Source: Parabacteroides goldsteinii
GTDB lineage: Bacteria; Bacteroidota; Bacteroidia; Bacteroidales; Tannerellaceae
Length of the DNA: 64,000 nt
Reading direction: 5' to 3'
Assembly (NCBI RefSeq): GCF_015550595.1
Contig: NZ_JADNBB010000014.1
Location: forward strand, 96,099 to 160,098
The stretch's first letter is position 1. Every line of letters starts with the position of its first letter. This document shows positions 9,344 to 16,586 of the stretch, one piece after another. Below the pieces are notes generated by a model. The model was not told the DNA's origin. It searched no databases and worked only from the letters and a program-made list of their open reading frames with translations. The position numbers were made by a program, and so were the translations under genes.

Positions 9344-10108
9344 TCATAACAAAGAAGATTTATTAGCAACATCGATTGCTTCAGAAACAGAATGAACATT
9401 CAATTTAACAAATATCTGCTTTATTTGATTTCTAACCGTATTATAACCTTTGCACAATAAATTCGCTATTTCTTTTGCATTCAAACCACGTTGTGCCAAC
9501 ATTAAAATATTTTTCTCACGTTCTGTTAATTGAACCTTTCTTTTCTTCGTCCAACGCTTAGTCACAAAATTATATTCGTCATAACTTTTTCCATCAATAT
9601 TAAACATACACAAGTTCCCAGCACTTTTACTGGTAGAACTTTCAACAGAACAAATTAAATATTGAGGAACTCCATCTTTAGAAAGATATTTCATCCTTTG
9701 ATGAACCATCATTGGTATTTTTTTTGTACAATTAAAAGAATAATCGTGTTGTATTCGAAAAGTACAAGAAAAAAAGTCACATTCTTCTGTATTTTTAGAT
9801 AAATCTTTTATATACAGCAAAATCAATTTATGCATCTCAATATATAAAGATAAATCTTCTGGAAAAATAATTTTAGAGTAAAAATCATATTCCTGCAAAT
9901 AATTATCTTCATGTGAATTTTTAGGTAATATTTGATCATTTAGCTTTAGATAACAAAATGTTGATTGTGTTATATCATACACATATAGACTTTCTCTAAT
10001 AACCGGGGAAAACAAATTAAGATAATTTACAAAAATAGACATTTGATCATCAAATATACTCGAATCATATTGTTCCATTCCACTCATTAAGTTTATTATA
10101 TCATCCAT
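9344..10108 (-). CDS. LuxR-type HTH transcriptional regulator
   Basis: This 254-aa protein ends in a LuxR/GerE-type helix-turn-helix (residues about 192-250: LTEREKNILMLAQRGLNAKE, then IANLL, NTVRNQIKQIFVKLNVHS). The N-terminal two thirds (about 1-180) has a PAS-like look, with FRIQHDYSFNC and a VHQRMKYLS segment, but I cannot assign a ligand. It has no receiver-domain Asp pattern. It lies 3 bp behind the LanC-like gene and 78 bp before the permease gene, in the same direction, so it probably controls the peptide locus itself. Confidence 0.85.
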   Translation of the reverse strand: MDDIINLMSGMEQYDSSIFDDQMSIFVNYLNLFSPVIRESLYVYDITQSTFCYLKLNDQILPKNSHEDNYLQEYDFYSKIIFPEDLSLYIEMHKLILLYIKDLSKNTEECDFFSCTFRIQHDYSFNCTKKIPMMVHQRMKYLSKDGVPQYLICSVESSTSKSAGNLCMFNIDGKSYDEYNFVTKRWTKKRKVQLTEREKNILMLAQRGLNAKEIANLLCKGYNTVRNQIKQIFVKLNVHSVSEAIDVANKSSLL

Positions 10109-10111
10109 AAA

Positions 10112-11032
10112 CTATAGTGATTTAAGTGAATTCATTCTCTTTACCACTCCTATCCCAATACCAGACAAAGCGCCAAGAGATAAGAACATGTCGTTTTTAC
10201 ACCATATAAGGTCGTATTCTTTATCATTAATGACTTCACAATATGGTAAGTTATAATCCTCATCAAAATATAACAATTCAAAAATTGTATAATGAAATAC
10301 TTCCAGACTTGATTTAAAACAAATCAAGTCATCTATTTCTATATTTGATAAGAAAATAGAGCTATCCCTTCTTATTTTTGATAGAAATTTCAAATCCCCA
10401 GCATTATACTTATGATTCGCTATTGATTTAACATATCTATCATTCAATATTTTTGTAAAGTAAGTGATATCTATATCTGTATCAATACTAGAATGAACAT
10501 TTGATACAAAAGCATAACAAGAATTTAAAAAATTCATTGGACACAGTTTATTAGCTAACAACAAACTTTGATAGAAATATATTATATGTTTTAGATTTGT
10601 ACAATTCCTAATTAATGCATTTTCACGTAACAATATATATGAATCAAGAAAAAAAACAAAATCACTTCTCATAGTAATTTTACTATACAAATCAGTATCT
10701 ATCTTTGATATAGAATTTATTATTTCTTGTACTCTTATATCAAAATCTTCTAATACCTCATCAGAACAGCCTTCTACATATTCGTTATTTAACAAATATT
10801 GAATTCCCCACCCTACAGAAATTATAGAATCCATATTATTTGAAGATAATGATTCTAGTATTTCATCCAATAAGATATCAGCTATATATGTATAAACATT
10901 ATTATGAGAGTACCTACCATATTCATAAAAGAATATAACTATCCCCATTTTCCCATTGATCACACTAGAAGATTTTACAAATTGCATGTTTGCAATAATA
11001 AAATTAGATATCTTTAAAAGCAAAACGTCCAT
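10112..11032 (-). CDS. LanC-like protein of the peptide locus (upstream copy)
   Basis: This 306-aa protein belongs to the same LanC-like group as the gene at 2841-3917. Visible features are NGKMGIVIFFYEYGR near residues 27-41, ADILLDEI, then SVGWGIQYLLNNEYVEG followed by CSDEVLEDFD, and a C-terminal LGALSGIGIGVV that mimics the last Gly-rich turn of LanC barrels. I see no CHG motif or paired cysteines that would bind the catalytic zinc. It is flanked by the two-domain glycosyltransferase (1 bp upstream) and the LuxR gene (3 bp downstream). It is a probable accessory protein of the peptide pathway; enzymatic function is uncertain. Confidence 0.65.
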   Translation of the reverse strand: MDVLLLKISNFIIANMQFVKSSSVINGKMGIVIFFYEYGRYSHNNVYTYIADILLDEILESLSSNNMDSIISVGWGIQYLLNNEYVEGCSDEVLEDFDIRVQEIINSISKIDTDLYSKITMRSDFVFFLDSYILLRENALIRNCTNLKHIIYFYQSLLLANKLCPMNFLNSCYAFVSNVHSSIDTDIDITYFTKILNDRYVKSIANHKYNAGDLKFLSKIRRDSSIFLSNIEIDDLICFKSSLEVFHYTIFELLYFDEDYNLPYCEVINDKEYDLIWCKNDMFLSLGALSGIGIGVVKRMNSLKSL

Positions 11033-11033
11033 A

Positions 11034-12887
11034 TTATCTCACATTATTTATTGTTTTATAAAAAAAATCAATCAAATTCGAAGTATTAAAATCAAAGGTA
11101 AATAAGTTTCTAAATTTTAATACATTCATATTCAAGCTGCTCATCAATTCATTATTATGCAAATACTCTCCAACTTTAGCTATATCGCTATAACAAATTC
11201 CAATATTATATTTTCTTACTAATTCTTGTATTGCCACAATATGTTTAGAATTATCTTTCTGAATCATTGGTAATCCTGCTGCCATCAACGAATAGATACG
11301 TGCAGGAATATTCAAATCATACCATGTTGCTCTCGCAAGATTCCCTCTATTATTACTATCAAAACAATGCAACCACCCTGCATTATATTGAGAAAATTCA
11401 TCAACCCATCTATTATTTGAAACATGATTATGTATATGAAAATGATTCGGTGCTCTATTCAAATAAGCGTCATATTTACTATTAATCATGTCATGTGAAT
11501 TTTCCAAATACAAATGAACATGTATGTTTTGATCAGCCAATAACATCATATCATCTACAGATATCCCAATTAGTCTTCCAGCCACCAATGTATGTATTTC
11601 ATTATCATTATCAGACATTTTTCGAGAATAATTATCATTAAAATAATCAGCAATTGGCATATCCAGATCAAGAACAATATAATTCTTTATTGATTTACAG
11701 TAAAGTTCGTACCATGAATGAATTTGTTCATTTATAAATATAGATCCATCGGAATATTTATACAAATCAATCAATTTATTCCACATATTCAATTCCATCG
11801 AAAGAAATGGGCTTTCTTTAAAATGCCAAACAAAAGGAACACCTAAATTCGCAAAAAGTACATCATGTGCTAGATTTATGATATCCCAATTACCTAAGGC
11901 ATAAATAATATCAGGTTTTATCTTAGATACATTTACCTTCCACTCATTATTATAAGGTATATCAATAACATGTCCAAAAGGTAGATGACCAACATTTGAA
12001 AATGGATAACGAGGCTCATCAAGCCATAAACCAAACAACTTATGACCAGCCCTTTCTAATACACAAATACGTTCTGGATTATACCCTAATTCTCCAACCA
12101 GAAGTATTTTTAAACCCTGGTTACTCTTAGGATATTCAACTCTAAAATTTTTGTATGTCTTTACCTCATCTACAAATTTATATTTGGAAACCCGCATACG
12201 AATAGGTGTCTGTACTTTATAGTAACTCCTATATCGATTTAATGAACCGCCATATCTTTCACCGACAATTTTGTGTCGTTGCATTGGATGTTGTGTCCAA
12301 TAGCATGTTATTTGGTGTGTTGGTATAAAAAGTCCTTTTTCTAGCAGATTATGCCAATACATTAAAAATAAATCATCCGTTACATACTCTTCTCTGGTCA
12401 GCCATCTGTCCTCATTTTTCTTATGCGCAGTTTGTACTAATTGTAAAGGATAGTCGGGCCTCACAAAATTAGAACAAATGTCATTTGCTCTGTTTAGCGA
12501 ATCATACTGATCATATTGAATACCGCTAAAGACCAGAACAGCATCCGGTATCTCTGCAAACTTTGCAGCAAATGTTGACAAGTGTTCTTTGAAATAATAA
12601 TCATCTGCAGGAAGATAGGCGATATAATCGTATTGAGAAATATCCAATCCGATGTTTATTGCTACTCCTAAGCCTTCATTCTGTGGCGATTTATGATAAG
12701 TGATTCTCTTATCCGCCAGTAAATCTTCTATATTTTCGAATGTATCATCCGTACTCCCGTCATCAATGATTATCAATTCCCACTGTTCATAAGATTGATC
12801 TATCAGACTCTTAATAGCTCTTCGTATAAACGAAGAATTATTATAGGTAGGCATAATTACGCTAAACGCCACATTGCTATTAGTCAT
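11034..12887 (-). CDS. Two-domain glycosyltransferase (GT2 plus GT-B-like)
   Basis: This 617-aa protein opens the minus-strand peptide locus. Residues about 1-230 are a GT2 domain: FSVIMPTYNNSSFIRRAIKS, IIIDDGSTDD near 39-48 and AYLPADDYY as the DxD-type motif. Residues about 265-617 look like a GT-B-type domain (LKILLVGELGYNPERICVLE, then GVPFVWHFKESPF and a late LMAAGLPMIQKDNS). Glycosyltransferases are known companions of GG-Bacteroidales peptide systems, so peptide glycosylation is plausible. A polysaccharide role cannot be excluded, because glf and another glycosyltransferase lie nearby. The start ATG is followed closely by the GT2 fold, which supports the chosen start. Confidence 0.8.
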   Translation of the reverse strand: MTNSNVAFSVIMPTYNNSSFIRRAIKSLIDQSYEQWELIIIDDGSTDDTFENIEDLLADKRITYHKSPQNEGLGVAINIGLDISQYDYIAYLPADDYYFKEHLSTFAAKFAEIPDAVLVFSGIQYDQYDSLNRANDICSNFVRPDYPLQLVQTAHKKNEDRWLTREEYVTDDLFLMYWHNLLEKGLFIPTHQITCYWTQHPMQRHKIVGERYGGSLNRYRSYYKVQTPIRMRVSKYKFVDEVKTYKNFRVEYPKSNQGLKILLVGELGYNPERICVLERAGHKLFGLWLDEPRYPFSNVGHLPFGHVIDIPYNNEWKVNVSKIKPDIIYALGNWDIINLAHDVLFANLGVPFVWHFKESPFLSMELNMWNKLIDLYKYSDGSIFINEQIHSWYELYCKSIKNYIVLDLDMPIADYFNDNYSRKMSDNDNEIHTLVAGRLIGISVDDMMLLADQNIHVHLYLENSHDMINSKYDAYLNRAPNHFHIHNHVSNNRWVDEFSQYNAGWLHCFDSNNRGNLARATWYDLNIPARIYSLMAAGLPMIQKDNSKHIVAIQELVRKYNIGICYSDIAKVGEYLHNNELMSSLNMNVLKFRNLFTFDFNTSNLIDFFYKTINNVR

Positions 12888-13174
12888 AAGGCTCTATTGT
12901 GCTTAATGATATTAGTTATTTGTCTAAATCAAAGTAAAAGATTGTTTACTAATTAAATATGGATCAAGGCAGATTTATAATACACTAATTACAAGCAACA
13001 TAAGCCGCAATTTATTAATAACAGAACTAAAAAAATGGATTCTAAGAGTCTTCTTTTATTATCTATTAAGCAAATATTTTCATCAGGTATGTTTTTATTA
13101 AATGTACAGAGCAACATAAATTTATCGGTTGTAAAAAGAGGGAATCCTTAAAACAAGACTTTTTGCTTTCATAG

Positions 13175-14365
13175 TTACTCTTTTAATTTCATGATCATGA
13201 TAATCGGATTATCTTCCGGATCTACCTTTGAGGTTAATTTCTTAAATGCCAGAACTGCGGATTTAGGGCCTCTAATTTTTCGGTCCTGTGACTTTTTCTG
13301 TTCGAAAAAAGACAAAAATTCGTCTGCATGATAAGCAGTCCGGACAAATCGATTTTTTTGCCCCATTTTTATTCCTGTCATTATAAAATCAATGCCGCCG
13401 TCATAATCGTTCGGATAGCCGTTAGTTTCAAATTTATATAACTTACCCTTCTTTTTATCATAGCAGCAACTTTGAATATTCCATTTATAAAAATATTGGA
13501 TTAACAACCGATCCGACATCTCGATAATATCCAATATAAAAACTTTATTGTGAATACGATCTTTAAAATGGTCTTTATCAGCCTGCATTTCCGGAGTCAC
13601 TTTATATTTTCCTAAATTCAATACATATTTAGGTTTAAACTGATTCAATCCGTTTATCACATAAATTGTATCATTCAAGGATTCCCGGACATGAGGCATA
13701 TTTTGATAAATATAAATAGATGTTATTTCTTTACATACGTAAGAGATACGCCAGTTTGGATCTTTTTTTGCAGGTATGGGAACAGATGCTATGGCTTCCT
13801 TAACCAAATTTCCTTTTTGATTGTAAATTGTATAAACGTTATAGGTTGTATCACAAAAAACATAACTCTCTGCCATACGTAAAAACTGCTCCTGAAAATA
13901 AGAAATAGTATGTCTGTCATCAATAGGAAAAGGGGTAGACCACAAATATTTCCCTTTTTTATCGAAATATAAAGCCTTTTCCATACTGCCTATCACAATA
14001 TAATCAGAAGCAATAAATACATTCTGAATACTCAAAAATTCTTCAGGTCCACCGCCCTTACTCCCGATAGTACAAATGAAATGACCTTTTCGATCAAACA
14101 AATAGGCCGATTTACAGCCATTGTCTTTCACAATAATATGAGTTTCATCAAAATCGAAAACCATTCCTTGCCCGATCAGACACTCATCTTTTGTTTCTAA
14201 AGGAATATATTCAACCGATTCCACAAAATCACTTAAGCCCAAGTCACAAGTTTCCATATTTTCCGGATCAAATAGAATCTCGACCGGAGTTGTTTTGGAA
14301 AAGCAACCAAGATAGCTACAACAAAATATCAGTAATATAATTTTTTTTATTTTCATTTTGCGCAT
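13175..14365 (-). CDS. 6-bladed beta-propeller lipoprotein
   Basis: This 396-aa protein starts with a basic segment, a hydrophobic stretch and a lipobox-like YLGC, so it is a predicted lipoprotein anchored after Cys21. The rest matches the Bacteroidales 6-bladed beta-propeller family (DUF5128-like): VEYIPLETKDECLIG, GMVFDFDETHIIVKD, then AYLFDRKGHFICTIGSKGGG followed by PEEFLSI. Function in this family is generally unknown; binding of a ligand at the cell envelope is likely. It runs in the same direction as the peptide locus but a 287-bp gap separates them, in which I see no other gene. Met1 and Met4 are both possible starts. Confidence 0.8.
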   Translation of the reverse strand: MRKMKIKKIILLIFCCSYLGCFSKTTPVEILFDPENMETCDLGLSDFVESVEYIPLETKDECLIGQGMVFDFDETHIIVKDNGCKSAYLFDRKGHFICTIGSKGGGPEEFLSIQNVFIASDYIVIGSMEKALYFDKKGKYLWSTPFPIDDRHTISYFQEQFLRMAESYVFCDTTYNVYTIYNQKGNLVKEAIASVPIPAKKDPNWRISYVCKEITSIYIYQNMPHVRESLNDTIYVINGLNQFKPKYVLNLGKYKVTPEMQADKDHFKDRIHNKVFILDIIEMSDRLLIQYFYKWNIQSCCYDKKKGKLYKFETNGYPNDYDGGIDFIMTGIKMGQKNRFVRTAYHADEFLSFFEQKKSQDRKIRGPKSAVLAFKKLTSKVDPEDNPIIMIMKLKE

Positions 14366-14539
14366 CTGATAAAAGACTGGCTTTATTTTTCATTTCCTCC
14401 ACGAAATCGCCCGTAATTTACAATATAATTATTAGAAATATGCTATCCGTCGGTACAATTCCTTCCTTTCTGCTGTATATTTGTATTCAATCAAATATAC
14501 ATTTGATATATATCAAACGAATAGAACACATATATGCTT

Positions 14540-14574
14540 CTTTCATTTGGTAATTGTTCTCCTTTCATTTGGTA
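14540..14574 (+). repeat. 13-bp direct repeat upstream of the HU-like gene
   Basis: CTTTCATTTGGTA occurs at 14540-14552 and again at 14562-14574, 22 bp apart, about two helical turns. It lies 70-100 bp upstream of the HU-like gene and could be a paired binding site for a regulator. The surrounding 14366-14643 stretch is AT-rich with no gene. Confidence 0.5.
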
Positions 14575-14643
14575 TTCATAGAACGATTCATTGTTCGGGA
14601 TGAAAATTGGTTTTGGCTGGTATTAATTTAAAACACGATAATA

Positions 14644-15237
14644 ATGAGCTTAAAATTCGGATGGTACAAAACTCCGGTTCCGGGAGACAGGGAGGATAAA
14701 CAAGTTCCCCATGCGCGAATCATTTCACAAGGGACACTCGACACAAAGTATATGTGTAAAATGATCTCGATGTCGAGTACCATTTCTTCGGCCGATGTAA
14801 AAGGAGTATTGGAAGCGCTAAATTTCTGGATGGGATTCTGCCTGTCGGAAGGGAACAGTATCGAACTGGATGGACTGGGTTACTTTACCCCTACACTGAA
14901 AAGTAAAATAACCACCGATGAAAACGGTAAAAACAAGGTACAGGCAGAAATAGATTCCGTCAGTTTCCGTTGTGCAACCTCCCTGAAAGAACAGGTACGG
15001 GAAGCCGGACTCGAACTGGTGAAAAAAGTGAATACAGAAAAACTCACGCAAGAACAACGCCTGAAGAATATCATGACTGAAGTGGAAGAAAACAAATGCA
15101 TTAATCGTAGTACCTGCATGAAGCTGAACCGTTGTAGTCAGTTCATAGCGCTAAACGACTTGAAACAACTGATAAACAGCAACAAACTGATACAGATCGG
15201 CGGAGGCAAACAGACAATGTATATACGCTCAGTGTAA
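14644..15237 (+). CDS. HU-family DNA-binding protein (HU-HIG type)
   Basis: This 197-aa protein resembles the long HU-like DNA-binding proteins of Bacteroidota. The HU-like domain covers residues about 1-125 (FGWYKTPVPG near the start, then SSADVKGVLEALNFWMGFCL and ELDGLGYFTPTLKSK). A C-terminal extension (about 135-197) has a short helical domain, SRSTCMKLNRCS-like, resembling a helix-turn-helix. It probably bends DNA or organises the nucleoid locally. It is a single-gene unit; a perfect 20-bp hairpin begins at its stop codon. Genes of this type often lie near surface-polysaccharide loci in Bacteroidales, which fits the position. Confidence 0.85.
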   Translation: MSLKFGWYKTPVPGDREDKQVPHARIISQGTLDTKYMCKMISMSSTISSADVKGVLEALNFWMGFCLSEGNSIELDGLGYFTPTLKSKITTDENGKNKVQAEIDSVSFRCATSLKEQVREAGLELVKKVNTEKLTQEQRLKNIMTEVEENKCINRSTCMKLNRCSQFIALNDLKQLINSNKLIQIGGGKQTMYIRSV

Positions 15238-15285
15238 ATCTGAAATTTCGCGGCGGCGAAAATAACCGCCGCGAAATTTCAGATT
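15237..15285. terminator. Perfect 20-bp hairpin between convergent genes
   Basis: AATCTGAAATTTCGCGGCGG (15237-15256) is exactly complementary to 15266-15285 around a 9-nt loop. It touches the stop codons of both the HU-like gene and the convergent ATPase gene. There is no clear T-tract, but the stem is long and GC-rich at its top, so a bidirectional terminator or transcript-end stabiliser is likely. Confidence 0.65.
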
Positions 15286-16439
15286 CAAGGCAAAATAGCT
15301 TTATTCCCATACATTTGATTTATCCACATAGAAAATAGTTTATCAGTCACGGAAAACACTTTGTTTATCTCCGTTATTATATCTTTTTCGAGTAGTTTCT
15401 TTGTAGCAGACTGTACCGAACTCGCAGAAGTCAGGCTATGTTGTTTAATAAACTGTGCAGATGTGATACGCTCCGCCTCGCCGTCTTTAGCAATAGCATA
15501 GAGTAACTCTTTCTGCTTCTCTGGAATATTTGACAGTATTTCGCGGAAAATCGTATCGTTGGCCGCGATCATGTTGCTAATGGCGGTTCGTATCGTTTCC
15601 AGCGTACATGTTTCCCCCTCCGGGGTATCGGCGAAGGCTTCGTTAAAAGTTTTCTGAATATAGAAAGTATGACCTTTGAACAGGCTATAAACCCGTTCTA
15701 CATCCACGGCATCGATTTTGCGGTTCCATTTCACGAAATGTTCGATGATGAAAGGGATATATACATCCGGAGCTATTGCATTTAACTCAAGTATATCCGC
15801 ACTATGATAAAAAGGACGGGCAGCAGACAGAAACATCTCCTGCATCATATGCCGTTCGTTACCCGCAAAAATAAAATGACTGTTCCGGATTTTCTGAATG
15901 TGAGTGCGCAACAATGCTTCGATGTTCTTTTCAGGATATTTGGCGATCTGTTGAAACTCGTCAATTGCCACGATACAGGGTTTATCCGCCGCTTCCAAAT
16001 AACGAAATATCTCGTCCAGTGTATATTCGGGACGATCTATATCCCCCAATTCTATATTAAAAGTAGGCGTACCGGAAAGAGGGTCGAAACCAAATTTGCC
16101 GCTGATAGATTTCAAGGTCTGAATAAAAAGGTTCGTCATTTTTCGGCTACGTGGCAATAATGTTTCGTAAATCTCACGCCCCAACAAATAGGTAAATTCG
16201 CGTAACCCCGACGTATGGAGGATATCGATGAAAAAAGTGTAATATTCCTCCCTGATCTCCGGCTTCTCATAACAGAACTGAATAAGTCCCGTTTTACCCA
16301 TACGGCGGGGAGAGATTATAACCATATTGTTTCCATTTGTGATAGACTTTACAAGACGTCTCGATTCCTGTACACGATCACAAAAATATTCCGGCTCGAT
16401 TTTACCGGTTACAATAAAAGGATTTATCACTTTTGCCAT
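15285..16439 (-). CDS. AAA+ ATPase (ATPase_2-like) with C-terminal winged helix
   Basis: The protein begins MAKVINPFIVTGKIEPEYFC at 16439 (a Met at 16445 is also possible; the longer frame to 16532 would start upstream of the promoter box). The next residues RVQESRRLV and SPRRMGKTGLIQF form a Walker A variant with the basic RRMGKT sequence typical of archaeal-type ATPase_2 proteins, and CIVAIDEFQQI is the Walker B. The C-terminus (IPEKQKELLYAIAKDGEAER through VFSVTDKLFSMW) is a winged-helix region. Function in Bacteroidales is unknown. A fragment homologous to its C-terminus lies at 39065-39322. A palindrome sits inside its promoter, suggesting autoregulation. Confidence 0.85.
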   Translation of the reverse strand: MAKVINPFIVTGKIEPEYFCDRVQESRRLVKSITNGNNMVIISPRRMGKTGLIQFCYEKPEIREEYYTFFIDILHTSGLREFTYLLGREIYETLLPRSRKMTNLFIQTLKSISGKFGFDPLSGTPTFNIELGDIDRPEYTLDEIFRYLEAADKPCIVAIDEFQQIAKYPEKNIEALLRTHIQKIRNSHFIFAGNERHMMQEMFLSAARPFYHSADILELNAIAPDVYIPFIIEHFVKWNRKIDAVDVERVYSLFKGHTFYIQKTFNEAFADTPEGETCTLETIRTAISNMIAANDTIFREILSNIPEKQKELLYAIAKDGEAERITSAQFIKQHSLTSASSVQSATKKLLEKDIITEINKVFSVTDKLFSMWINQMYGNKAILP

Positions 16440-16456
16440 ATACATATTCTTTTCTG

Positions 16457-16488
16457 CAAATATAATTATTTCATTTGAATTATTCAAA
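16457..16488 (-). promoter_or_regulatory. Promoter of the ATPase gene
   Basis: On the minus strand TTTG (16488-16485), 20 nt, then TATATTTG (16464-16457) matches the Bacteroidota -33/-7 pattern with good spacing. The expected start of transcription is about 5-10 nt before the ATG at 16445 or 16439, which decides the start of the gene. Confidence 0.65.
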
Positions 16489-16489
16489 T
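16473..16489. promoter_or_regulatory. Palindromic operator candidate in the ATPase promoter
   Basis: ATTTGAA TTA TTCAAAT is a perfect inverted repeat with 7-bp arms, positioned between and over the -33 element of the ATPase promoter and 60-80 bp upstream of the divergent antiporter promoter. A repressor binding here could control both. Confidence 0.45.
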
Positions 16490-16551
16490 CGAATAATTCG
16501 GATTTAATCGTATTCGTCCCTATCCTTTTCAATTTTGCAAAAATGTTTTGT

Positions 16552-16559
16552 TACATTTG
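16552..16559 (+). promoter_or_regulatory. -7 promoter box of the antiporter gene
   Basis: TACATTTG matches TAnnTTTG; it lies 27 bp upstream of the ATG at 16587 and inside the longer open frame that begins at 16548, which argues for the shorter protein. Confidence 0.6.
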
Positions 16560-16586
16560 TATTATTACAAATCCGACAATACAAAT

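Noticed and set aside
12930..12937. TTACTTTG as -7 box for the peptide-locus glycosyltransferase gene, and the same at 43819-43826 upstream of pstC
   Set aside because: Second base differs from the TAnnTTTG consensus and no -33 element is clear. These may work as weak promoters but cannot be claimed.
13035..13151. 38-codon + strand frame in the gap behind the two-domain glycosyltransferase
   Set aside because: It has no recognised domain, no Gly-Gly leader, no promoter box and lies in AT-rich sequence where such frames occur by chance.
16440..16532. N-terminal extension of the ATPase to 16532
   Set aside because: A well-spaced promoter lies within this segment, and the added residues do not resemble the family start.
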